64,000 nucleotides of DNA from Ceratodon purpureus (lineage: Eukaryota; Streptophyta; Bryopsida; Pseudoditrichales; Ditrichaceae): positions 22,209,474-22,273,473 of the forward strand of contig CM026426.1 in NCBI GenBank assembly GCA_014871385.1, given 5' to 3'. The position numbers and the translations under genes are program-made. This document shows positions 44,291 through 54,218 of the stretch, piece after piece (position 1 is the stretch's first letter; each line of letters begins with the position of its first letter). The notes beneath the pieces are model-generated. The model saw nothing but the letters and a program-made list of their open reading frames with translations. It was not told the DNA's origin and ran no database searches.

Positions 44291-44833
44291 TTAGTACTTG
44301 ATGAGTGGGATTGGGTATGGAATGATTGCCTCAGCGGTCGGTACCGTACTGGCGGTATAGCCCCATGTCCGTGGCGGTGAGTGCACAGTGGTGCAGGGGC
44401 AACAAACGCAAATAAGAAGCTCGTTTACCTGCACAGTATCCACGGCATTTATTACAAACAAGGTGTAACAGTGGAATGTCATGATCTCCGGTAAGCTACC
44501 AAGACATGATAAGATGGTATCAGCAGAAGACGGTCTAGAGCGACATGTAGGAAGAAGAGGGGACTGGCAACAAAACAGAAGACGTGTGCCTATCCCGAAT
44601 GTGCACACGGATTCGATACAGTGGGAAATAGAAGTATCTGAAAGGGGTGTGAGTTGATGATGACTGCTGCGAACACGGCCTTCCATGCCGTGACGCCAAT
44701 TAAACGGTAGTCCATGCAGGGATTTGGCGTCCGGGCAATCAGCCATGGTTCCCTTAATTCCATCAGTCATAGAGCCGGAAAAAAAAAATCCGCAATGTAC
44801 ACATGCAATGAGAGACATGAAGGCTGAATCCAC
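44291..44833 (-). CDS. Hypothetical protein, doubtful
   Basis: A 180-codon open minus-strand frame, Cys-rich and moderately hydrophobic, without a recognised domain. An internal Met at MADCPDAKSLHGLPFNWRHG gives the most protein-like stretch and could be a single exon. It lies upstream of the B3 gene on the same strand. I regard it as a possible exon or chance frame. Confidence 0.25.
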   Translation of the reverse strand: MDSAFMSLIACVHCGFFFSGSMTDGIKGTMADCPDAKSLHGLPFNWRHGMEGRVRSSHHQLTPLSDTSISHCIESVCTFGIGTRLLFCCQSPLLPTCRSRPSSADTILSCLGSLPEIMTFHCYTLFVINAVDTVQVNELLICVCCPCTTVHSPPRTWGYTASTVPTAEAIIPYPIPLIKY

Positions 44834-45029
44834 CTCAAATTAGAGGGATACAAACGCAAAACCAAACATCAGTTCGCATTCAAAAAAAAAAAATTCCGGT
44901 TTAAAACTGAAGCCTCGGGTGCAGGGTTGTTCAAATAGACGTCCCACCCGGCTCCGGACGTCCCCCGTCCCGGACGTGGCGTCCCCGACGCTCGAGAATT
45001 ACGTCGCGGTAATAATTTTGTGACCCCGG

Positions 45030-45560
45030 AGGGGTAAAAACATTCCTCAACCATCCGATCGGCCGATCCCGCCACCACGCCCCATCTCGGCCGTCCGTTC
45101 GCGGGGACGGCCGCACGTCGATTCGACGGCCAAGATGCGGCCGTGCTGGCACATCGCGGGCCGTCGGATGTGGGCGGCCCTCCTGGGCTGTTGGATCCCA
45201 CGGCCGTCGCCGTGGCCGACCGCGGGGACGGCCACAGGGATGGCCGCGGGATCCGACGGCCCGGATCGACCCCGGCGCGGGCCATCAGGGACCGCCCGAT
45301 CGCCGCGGCCGACCGCGGGCCGTCGGATCCCGCGGCCGTCTCCGTGGCCGTCCCCGCGGCCGTCCGCGTGGGCGACCGCGTGGAGACACGGCCGTCCGCA
45401 TGGCCGACCGCGTGGAGACGCGGCCGACCGCAGAGACGGCCGCGTCGGGCGACGGCCACGCGGCGCCATCGCCCGACGCGGCCGTCCGATCGGACGGCCG
45501 GCGCCTTCGGGCGGAGTCGCGCCCGATCCGACGGCCGCGGGGACGGCCGTGGGGACGGCG
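45030..45560. promoter_or_regulatory. GC-rich GACGGCC island upstream of the kinase-like gene
   Basis: About 530 bp of very high GC, built of degenerate GGCCGTCGG / GACGGCC / CGGCCG words, in AT-rich surroundings. Long frames exist in all phases on both strands because stops are rare; none is called. CpG is abundant, which suggests the DNA is unmethylated and so acts as a promoter-type CpG island. It ends about 550 bp before the kinase-like ATG. Confidence 0.55.
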
Positions 45561-45836
45561 GCGAGGTCGGCTTCCCCTATACAGGGTTTTCTATTCGGTC
45601 GTGACTTGGCCGTCTTGCGTCATAATGTCGGGACGTCACGATGGTTTAGAGTCACGACCGGACGTCCCATTCGGTCTTTATTGTGACGGCCCAACTCCTT
45701 AATGCAACCTTTTCATATATACTTTTTCATTTTTACATTACAAAACCTATTATGACGTCGGAGGACCCTCGTCGCGACCCATTCCGACGTCGCGACGGGA
45801 TAGTAACGACCAGACGGGATAGAAAACTCTGCCCCT

Positions 45837-45843
45837 ATATAAG
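45837..45843 (+). promoter_or_regulatory. TATA box of the kinase-like gene
   Basis: CCCCTATATAAGGGG is a near-perfect palindromic TATA box. A pyrimidine-rich segment (CTTCATTTTTTACCTTTTTTC) follows at about +25 to +45, a typical plant start region. The ATG is 270 bp downstream. Confidence 0.6.
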
Positions 45844-46110
45844 GGGAAGCCGCCTCTTCATTTTTTACCTTTTTTCTCCCTTTTCGAGTGAGGCTGATTG
45901 CTACTGGTGGGGGATTCGCTCCTTCTCCGTTGGTCGTTCTCACCGGGAGGAAAGGGGTCCTTTATTTAAGGGGGGGTGGATTTTTGGAAATTTTAAACGG
46001 TTTTTTTCAAAACCCTTTGGATTTGTATTGCTCTTATTAATCTTTGTGGGAATTGAGGGTTTATTTGGAGTTGCAGTTTCGATTTCTTGAAGCCTTGAAG
46101 GCTTTCCACG

Positions 46111-47586
46111 ATGCCAAAGAACAAGAAGCAGAAGAATGTGGGGGAATGGGCGAACAAATTCGATGACATGCCGAGCTTACGTTGCAGGGATTATATTGTG
46201 GCATTCATCGTGGAATTTTACCAGTAGAATATCCTTGTTTCATTGAATAGTCGTTACGTTCGGTATGAGGAAGATGGGCCGAGGAAATTCAAGTCAGAGA
46301 TGGAGACAAAGATTAGGGATCGTTTGACGGATCCGTGCTGGCATTCGGATACACAGAAGCCCGGTTACCTTCATTTCGTGTCACAGCGTGCACACGATGC
46401 ATTATGGAATGCTCGTGACGCTGTGTCTAAGTATGCAACGGCGCAAAGGGGGGGAGTCAAGGCCTTCAAGGATACTATTTCAAAGGAAGATTGCTTCACG
46501 AGACTAATGGCGCCCCTAAGCTCAAGAAAGCATCGACGGGCGTCTATTACTTGGTGGAATTCTCCGATTGGGATGGAGACGGCGACTGACTTACGTAAAC
46601 GGCATTTGACTATCTTGGCAGACTTTGCAATTTTCTATTACTTGGACAAGGAAGTCCAGAGAGGTGGTTATGCTACCATACGTAGGGTTCGTATCGAGGG
46701 AAACCCGGAAATCCCACCGTACTGGGAGTTTGCTGAGAAACGGCCGCTCAATTGGTCTATGAGGCCGGATTTGGCACGTGTGGACGACAACAACGAATCT
46801 CTTGCGATAAGGATTCCCCATCCTGGTGTCATCCGCTTCATGGCCATTCATCAGTTAGAACATGTGGGATTCATGTTCTGGTGGAACGGTGGGACCCTTC
46901 GAGCCATGCTACAGAGAGACAACGAGGCCCCGGGTGACCTCCCCATCGACTACATCTTCAGAGAGAATGCAGAGGACAGTCCGTTTCTAGGAAAGCGTCT
47001 CCGACTTTTCCGAAGTAAGCGTACAGAGCTTGCTTGGGCATTGTGTAACATCATAGATGCTGTGCACAAATACGGTTACCTCCACAATGACTTGTCACCG
47101 GACAACATCCTACTTCACTTTCCGGAAGATGAGTCCAAGATCTACATCGGGGTTTGTGATTGGGGCTTGATGACGAAGACACTAGAGAACAGAAGGTCGC
47201 CTTGGGTTTTTGAGAGTGTCCATCAGAAGGAGGAGACTATGAGGAGGCGATACTGGGTGGATCCTCGCGTGGTATACGTACACAAGGAAAACCAAGATAT
47301 TCAAATCATTCCAGATTTGACGGTTGCATCGGAGGATTTCGCAGCTGCAAAGATTGCCGCGAAGATCAACAGGGGCAACATGTGCACGGCATACCACGAA
47401 GCGGAGCCAGTAGAAACACGCCATTTCTAGAATATCGGAGAACACACAATGGTTTTCGAAGGTTACCTTGAGAGAGTTTGCCAAAACAACAGAGGAACGA
47501 TTGGTGGACTCGGACATCTTATTAACCGTTTCAGAGATACACACAACTGGCCCACTCCCTTTGAGCACTACCGCGTGGGTTACTGA
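46111..47586 (+). CDS. Protein-kinase-like protein with two in-frame TAG codons
   Basis: From the ATG at 46111 (MPKNKKQKN, basic start) one phase stays open to the TGA at 47584-47586, interrupted only by TAG at 46225 (codon 39) and TAG at 47428 (codon 440). Kinase features: Gly-rich loop RGGYATIRRVR (from residue 184), HPGVIRFMAIHQLEHVGFMF with hinge WWNGGTLRAML, catalytic loop YLHNDLSPDNILL (HxD, Asp 327) and DFG-equivalent CDWGLM (Asp 350). The beta-3 Lys is not obvious (LAIRI stands where VAIK would be), so activity is uncertain. The N-terminal 170 residues are unlike known kinase partners. The frame is preserved over 1.5 kb, so it is either a recent pseudogene or expressed by TAG read-through. 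A GC island and TATA box lie upstream. Confidence 0.7.
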
Positions 47587-48627
47587 TATGGAGAGACATA
47601 TCTACCTTTCCGTATTCCTATAATTTCATAATGTTTTTTTTGTTACCGGACGGCGGGCATAGCTCTCAGCAGTGAATAGTTATTTTTAGACTCTATATTA
47701 TGATGAGATGATGGAATCTCAATTTTTGTACACCGGTCAATATTTTGTTTATAAAGTTTACTTGCATTTGGTTCAAATCTGGTCTCTATACTGAGATTGG
47801 TCTATTTCTACCCCTTGTATTATGAGGAAAACGGATGGCTTCACACATCCAGCTAAAAGTCGATACTCTCAATTCTAATTATGAAAATGATGCGATATGT
47901 GAATTGTAACCGTTATGCTTTGTACGTATTACTCTTAGAAATATTGGCAAGCGTATACTGAAGTTCTTTTCATGAAGACGAAAGCGTAAGGGCCGCATAA
48001 CATGATTGCTCATAATCCCCGGTACAAACAAATAGCTTAAATATAAATATGCATCCCTCAAAAAATATCATTCACGATATTCTTATAAATTTAGCAAAAA
48101 CAAAAATTTAAAAATTATTTTGCATACTTGTCTTGAGATTCATAATATTCTAGTCCTCGTAAGTCGTAACCCATGTCAATGGTAAGATGTCATTTTAAAA
48201 AAAGGGATATTGATATTAATGTGCACTTAGAATACGGCTAGGAGAAGATTAAAAAGACAAATTCCTTTCAAATGTCAAGACAACTACAATATAAAAGACA
48301 ACACAACTACACTCTATTCCACTAATTCTATCTATTCTGTTTGCAAAATGTGGCACGTGCCAATTTTCTTGAGTCCGTACATTTTAAACCTCCATCTACA
48401 AAACTGCAAACTACGTACATACTATGCTTGCATCTTTTACTTTCCGTTGTAAATTTGTAATATGCGATGTCCACGTTAAAGACTCGGTACGCTGCGTTGC
48501 TGTAGAAAGTACTACCATGCACCCCATTCTAATAGTCTCCCCTCCACCCTAATCCATTGTAGTCATATGGATGATAATAGTTCCCATCATTGGGGAGTTC
48601 GCTTGGACCTCCCCGATCGTACGTTTC
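47587..48627. other. Intergenic between convergent genes
   Basis: AT-rich; holds the 3' ends of the kinase-like gene (+) and the 48628 gene (-). No gene or repeat defined. Confidence 0.45.
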
Positions 48628-50031
48628 TTATGGCCCATGCCGTGCAGAATTTGTGGAGGCTCTCAGAAGTCTCTCTCTCTCCTCCATCAATCTTCGATTA
48701 TCCCGTCTAAGGTGAAACGCATGATTCTCCATCTGTAATACGTAATTTTGCCTTGTCCGCTCCAACTCTAATTCTTCCTCAAAATAGCTATCTCTTACAA
48801 CTCGACCGGGAGGGTATCCAAAAGGAGGAGGTGGTACTCTTTCATTGGGATGAAGTACGTTGGGGTTGTCCCCGCTATTGTGATCAGTACCGTCGGTGTG
48901 ATAACCTAGAGGTGGAGGAAATATTCCAGGCGGGGTCTGCAAAGATGATCTGTAATCATCTTCTGCAAATAAGGCAAATGGGGTAGCATGACCACCATAT
49001 CCGCGGTATGGAGGGGGAGTTGCGTAATCATCACGTCCTAGTCTCTGCGTATCTTCTTCGCGATCTAGGGAATAACCGTGAGGTACCTCTCTCGCAGGTG
49101 TTCGATGGCGCGGAGTAGCATTCCTTGGAGGACTCGGTATTTCCGACCAGCCATCGTCATAGTTACTAAAAAATCTTGATCCCATTGCATAATCTGGCCA
49201 CGGTCGTCCCCCATACGGTCCATACGCACCATCCGTAAAGTCAAAGGGTAAATCAGCTCCTTCCGGTTCCCCGTGGCCATAGCCCTGTTCGTGGGGTCCC
49301 ATGTCTTGACGATCTCGCGAACGGTGTCCCCCGTGGGCAGAGCTTTGTCCATACTCCTCATGGTTGGTACGCGATGCCTCTCTGCCACGATGCCCTCTGC
49401 GATTCCTGGGATTTTCGTTTGAGCGACGCCCTCGATAGTTGTCATCATCATCATAGCTTAAACGACGTCTCTCCTGTTCCTCATCATTATATTCGATGGC
49501 TAGAGTTTGTATTCCTGCATCTTGTGCCGGTGGACTCCGTTGGTTTGAAATATGTAGTGGGGGACAATCGCTATGTCCAACCCAAGCTGTGTCAAGATCC
49601 ATGCTTTCTCTGTTCATTCTATCTGTCCTCAGGCCCGAGACTGTGGTCCTGTCAACCCTCTTGTGTAAGACTATCTCCGCCCACACCATTGCCATATTCG
49701 AATACAACATGATATGGGGTCGGGAGTTTTGGATATTAGCTGCTCGAAACACCTCGTTGTATCTAATTTTAAAATGATTACTTTCACAATTGTCGGTCCT
49801 GATCTCTCCCCGTGTTGCCTGTTTCTCCGCAGCCTCGGTACGTAGATGTACTGGGATCAACTTCATGAGGTGCTTCATCTTGACATATTCCTTGCAAGTT
49901 ACCATCCGCCATGGTGATGGTTCCCCCTCCCATCCAAACTCTGCTACACAATCAGGGTCATTCGTAGCGTATGGATCCAAGGGGTGTTTCCTTTTAGGAG
50001 TGGAGGGTCCTCCCCGGTCGTTACGAGGCAT
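48628..50031 (-). CDS. Lineage-specific protein with YVKM-type N-terminal domain
   Basis: Intact 467-residue frame on the minus strand; start chosen at the first ATG (50031, MPRNDRGG). The N-terminal domain (residues about 30-150) shows EFGWEGEPSPWRMVTCKEYV, HLMKLIP, NHFKIRYNEVF and MLYSNMAMVWAEIVLHKR. It aligns in order with residues about 40-135 of the 54219 gene (CKKYVKM, DDHFLHRAYEVW, CSMVYAELILKRK). The middle (190-410) is disordered, rich in Arg, Asp, Gly, Pro and Tyr. The last 50 residues form a coiled coil (EEELELERTRQNY..., RRLMEERERLL). No known function; a nucleic-acid-binding or scaffold role is a guess. Upstream lie a hairpin-embedded TATA box (50367-50389) and a GC island. Confidence 0.7.
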   Translation of the reverse strand: MPRNDRGGPSTPKRKHPLDPYATNDPDCVAEFGWEGEPSPWRMVTCKEYVKMKHLMKLIPVHLRTEAAEKQATRGEIRTDNCESNHFKIRYNEVFRAANIQNSRPHIMLYSNMAMVWAEIVLHKRVDRTTVSGLRTDRMNRESMDLDTAWVGHSDCPPLHISNQRSPPAQDAGIQTLAIEYNDEEQERRRLSYDDDDNYRGRRSNENPRNRRGHRGREASRTNHEEYGQSSAHGGHRSRDRQDMGPHEQGYGHGEPEGADLPFDFTDGAYGPYGGRPWPDYAMGSRFFSNYDDGWSEIPSPPRNATPRHRTPAREVPHGYSLDREEDTQRLGRDDYATPPPYRGYGGHATPFALFAEDDYRSSLQTPPGIFPPPLGYHTDGTDHNSGDNPNVLHPNERVPPPPFGYPPGRVVRDSYFEEELELERTRQNYVLQMENHAFHLRRDNRRLMEERERLLRASTNSARHGP

Positions 50032-50366
50032 GGCGAAAGTCCGGTAAGCGAGTAGCTGTGAATACCGTGTATCGAACCAACCTTGTAACAATGGCTGTAA
50101 CTTCTCCCCAATGTATAAAAGTTGATTTAATCTCGTATATATCTAGTGCATAAGGACCAAAACAAAACCCAGAACTCCTGCGAAAAAACCGTACGTATGA
50201 AGCACTATCTTGTTGGTTTCATAATAACCAACAAACGGTGCTGACAACCCAAAACACAATCCTACGCTAACCCGTGGGGAAGTAGAAAAAGCTTGGAGGA
50301 ACGCAACTCAGCTGAAGTAAATCCAACACATGTAGCACGAGCACCCAAGTGAAGAAAAAGGAAGCA

Positions 50367-50389
50367 GGGCCAGCCTTTTATGCTGGCCC
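50367..50389 (-). promoter_or_regulatory. TATA box inside a perfect hairpin
   Basis: GGGCCAGC and GCTGGCCC arms enclose, on the minus strand, ATAAAAG. The TATA-like core lies about 340 bp before the ATG of the 48628-50031 gene. Downstream on the same strand is TTCACTTGGGTGCT, similar to TTCACTTGGGAGCT in the leader of the 54219 gene. Confidence 0.5.
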
Positions 50390-50409
50390 GAACCCCTAGA
50401 CAGCCAGTT

Positions 50410-50830
50410 AGGTCAAACGACCGCCCGTCTACGGCCGTTGGATCTCGGAAAATGGAGAATCCAACGGCCGTAACAGGTCCGTCGCGGGACCGGTCGCGGC
50501 CGTCCAGGATCGCGGCCGCGACCGGTCGTGCGGCCGCGACCGCTCCCCAAAGGGTGCGTCGCGGGACCGCCGCCCCGCGGTCGGGACGGCCGACCAGGTG
50601 GACGGCCGTCCCCTGGGTCGGCCGCGGCTAACCGCGGGGACGGCCGTGCTCCACCCCGCGGACGGAGGCTGTAGCGGCGTGGTCGGCCACGGCCGTCCCC
50701 GCGTGGACGGATGTCGTCCGCAGCTGTAGGATCTTCTCGGCGGAGAAGATCCGACGGCCGTGGGCGACGGCCGTCCACGCGGGGTTGGCCGCGGCCGTTC
50801 CCGGGGACGGCCGGGGGGGAGGGGGGGGGG
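50410..50830. promoter_or_regulatory. GC-rich GACGGCC island upstream of the 48628-50031 gene
   Basis: Same word composition as 45030-45560 (GGACGGCCG, CGGCCGTC, GCGACCGGTCG). It begins about 380 bp upstream of the minus-strand ATG. It passes into a poly-G run (50813-50840), then a pyrimidine-rich stretch. Open frames over it are artefacts of low stop frequency. Confidence 0.55.
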
Positions 50831-50920
50831 GGGGGGGGGAGGGTCGAAGGAACTCCCCTCCCCTTGTGTTTTCTCTCCTCTCCTCCCCCCCTCTCCTCCC
50901 CTACTCTCCCCCCTCCTTCT

Positions 50921-50955
50921 TGTCCCAAACAATCCCACTTGGGATTGTTTGGACA
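50921..50955. repeat. Near-perfect palindrome
   Basis: TGTCCCAAACAATCCCA and TGGGATTGTTTGGACA pair with a 2-base loop and a single bulge. It lies at the distal edge of the GC island and could be a terminator-like hairpin, a small-RNA source, or a remnant of an inverted-repeat element. Confidence 0.7.
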
Positions 50956-51067
50956 GCATATCTCCTACAAATGGAAAATTCAGACATATCCCGGATATTG
51001 CGGGGAATGTCCTGAAAATCCTGTGATCGAGGAGGTGGGGTCGACGTTTGAAATTGGGATCCAATAA

Positions 51068-53555
51068 ACTATGTGATATTTTGGTTCTTTGGGGGTGGAT
51101 AACCCCCTAGGATCTACAAATAATGTGAACACGTTTATGAAGAAGAATATATATCCTATTGAATGGAAAGAATCGTAAACATTGTGGGTATACTAAAACA
51201 GTTTTTACCAATTCTCATTTAAAGAAACGAAGTTACTTATGTTTTAGCATACAGTAATGAATTAACATTTTATACTAACGAATCAAAAGAGTAAATGTCA
51301 ACAACGAGATGATAAGAGGAACATCGCGGAGAGAATGCATTAGAAGTAATTCAACGCATAAATTCATGTACCCACTTGGTTTTTCATGCTGTGCAACTTA
51401 CGTTTTAATGGTTAAGAGATTTGCATTTATATTTTACCGGTTTACGGTTTCATAAATCTCTTAGAAATATAGATCCAATTTCTTCTCGAATAGTGGTACA
51501 CAATGAAAATATTTATATAGATTCTTTGACTATAATTTTTTATGGAATGATTTACCTTAATTTTATTTCTTTAATTTTACATACTCCCGTTCTTTAGTAT
51601 TATGATAAAATCAAAAATAAAAACATAAATAGTAGTTTAGATTATGAGAGAAACTGGAGATAATAATAAATTAAAAAAAATCAAAACAAACATTCAATTC
51701 TCTTGGGATTATGGAATTCATGGGAGGAATAAAACTCAAATCATTGTTTTCATAACAAATGGTCCAATTCTAATTTCTCATGCCTGGTTTAGAGTTATAT
51801 GAAATATAAAAACTCTCCTTGCACTTTTATGTCTTTTATTTTACACACTCCCATACCCTAGTACTCTGTTAACATTAAAAAAAATAAATCCCTAGCTCAC
51901 ATTATGAGATGAGGAAGGGATAATATATAGTAAAAAACAAAACAAAAACAGAAAACATTCAATCGTCACTGAAGAATGCCAATTTGTGAACGACTAAAAT
52001 TGAAATCATTGTTTTTATAAACACTTCTAGTTTCCAACGCCCAGAATTGAGTTGTACCTTGCAACTTATATGAAATAAAATAAATAAATTAGGTAACACA
52101 TTTACATTATACACTATACGAATATATGTTTATTCATATACACTTTAACGTAAATATAAATATGGAATTGGATTCTAACTTGTACAATGTATAGTATATA
52201 CGTACAAAAGTAATCACTTACTAATGCCACAATGAGAGAATTTAACAAACACGATAATTCATAGAGACACATAGACTATACTGTACCAAGGAAAAATTAA
52301 AAAGTCACGACGTGAAATACTTGGAGCTACAAGTACGGAAATAAAATTATTACACGAAAACGTATATTGACGGGACATAATTTTAGAAATATATATATAT
52401 TATTGGAATACTAAAAATACTGATGAACGATGTTTAGTAGGGTGGTATTGTTTCGGAATAGTAATTAATTAAATTAATGAACAACACAAAGAACAAGAGG
52501 TTTCAGGACGGATATGAATATTAGAACTATAACGACGACGGGTGTAATATTAAGAAATAACGTATCGATACACTTGGGGAAAGCTGTGAAGTAGAAGTAT
52601 ATTCATAAGTAAACAAATGAGTGAACCATCAAAATAATAGACAAAAAAAGAATAGTTTGAGAGGGAAAGTATCGAAATTATAATTATTACAAGAAATAGA
52701 AGTCGGCCATGATGTAGTGATACATGGAGAGTTGAAAACGTATATATGAAAGAGGGGTACAGTACTCAATAAAAACTAAAGCAGTAGGGTACATCTAGTA
52801 GAATATAATTCAAAACTAAAGCAGTAGGGTAGAATTAGTAAAATGGTGGAATAGTGGTCGAATTAGTAAAATATACTTTAACATGGGTCATGGAGGAAAT
52901 AAATCGAAATACGAACGTTCAAAACGATATGAAAGGAAGAAATTCACGAAATGACATTTATGGAGCTTCGAGGGTTGGAGTTGTAAATTAGACAAATTAG
53001 ACGTTAAAAAAAGGGCATAAACTAGGGGGGAATAAACATAGAGGAAAATAAAGAAGAAGTAAATGAAAACCATATTCGAAATTGTACAGAGGGAGGAACG
53101 TTAAAAGTACATAAAGAGATGGTAACTCGAATTAAATTGAGAATATGAAGCCGTTTAATGAAAGTATAATAGAAGTATTTGTGTATTTAAAAAAACAAAA
53201 ATTCAAAGCGGAGAATAAGAAGACGGAGAATTATTAAGATTACAATTTCTGAAACAGGTTTAGATGAGTTCGATTTCTGCAAGGAACTTCTGGAGTGCGA
53301 TGGTAGACAACATGAAATGCGTACGATAGAAACAACAGAAAGAATGATTCAAATAAATGACACATACATTAACTTCGGTGGAGCGTACGGAATAATGACT
53401 CGTTGAAGAATTTAGATGCTTTGCATACCATGAAGTAATTTAATTCATGTTAACATTAACCGCTGTTCTGATTTTAATTGGTGAAAGAAATTAACAGGTT
53501 TAGTTTAATATGTGGTCGGAAGATGTAGCATTATATGTTTTTATCATTTGTATTT
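51068..53555. other. AT-rich intergenic region
   Basis: No gene. Apart from the 51555-52060 duplication there is a short duplicate of AAAACTAAAGCAGTAGGGTA (near 52775 and 52813). Confidence 0.5.
51555..52060. repeat. Diverged tandem duplication of about 270 bp
   Basis: Two blocks share TTTTACAYACTCCCRT, AGTAYT, ATTATGAGA, GATAATA, CAAAACAAA and ACATTCAAT, then CAAATCATTGTTTTCATAA versus GAAATCATTGTTTTTATAA, in the same order. Confidence 0.6.
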
Positions 53556-53563
53556 TAAAAAAG

Positions 53564-53990
53564 GGGCGGGGGGGGGGGGGAAGTTACCCGCGGCGGCGAC
53601 GGCCTCGTCCCCACGGTCGGGGGCCGTCTCCACGGCCGTGGGTCGTCTCCGCGAGGGGCCGTCCGCGGGGACAGCCCTTCGACCGCGGCCGTGATCGAAC
53701 GGCCGTCGCCTTGGAGACGGCCCCGATCGGACGGCCACGGGCTGTCGCCGCCGGGGCCGTCTCCATCGGACGGCCGTCGCCGTGGAGACGGCCCGATCGG
53801 ACGGCCGCGGAGGCACGGGCCTCCGCGGCCGTCACCGTGGCCCCCGACCCGACGGCCCCCAACGGCCGTCGTCAGGTTCGAGACGACGGCCATTGGCCGC
53901 GGCCGTAGGATCGGGGGCCGACGGCCCTAGGCTCGGGGGGACGGCCGTAGGGTTGGGGGCCGTCGCCATATATGGCGACGGCCGTCCCCC
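53564..53990. promoter_or_regulatory. GC-rich GACGGCC island upstream of the RING-H2 gene
   Basis: Begins with a G run (53564-53581), then the same GGACGGCC / CGGCCGTCGCC words as the islands at 45.0 and 50.4 kb. It ends at CCGTCGCCATATATGGCGACGG, a 22-bp palindrome with a CATATATG core (about 53958-53979) that could serve as the TATA element. The ATG of the gene is about 240 bp downstream. Confidence 0.6.
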
Positions 53991-54218
53991 ACTTCCTCAC
54001 TTCTCTCTCCTCAATAGTCCCTCTTCTATTGCTACAGTTTCCCAATTCACTTGGGAGCTTGTTGGTACGTGGGGGTGAGGAGATGGGGGTCCATTTTTAT
54101 TGTGGGGGGGGGGGAGTTTTTGAATTTTCTGTATTCGTTATTTTGTAAACCGTCATTTATCAACTCCTTGTTTTCTTTAAAACAAAGCCATTACGTTTTT
54201 GTTTAAAACGAGGTTACT

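Noticed and set aside
45135-45686. Long Arg/Pro/Gly-rich frames on both strands in the GC islands (also 50380-51067 and 53510-53930)
   Set aside because: Stops are rare in GACGGCC repeats, frames are open in almost all phases, and none continues into non-island DNA.
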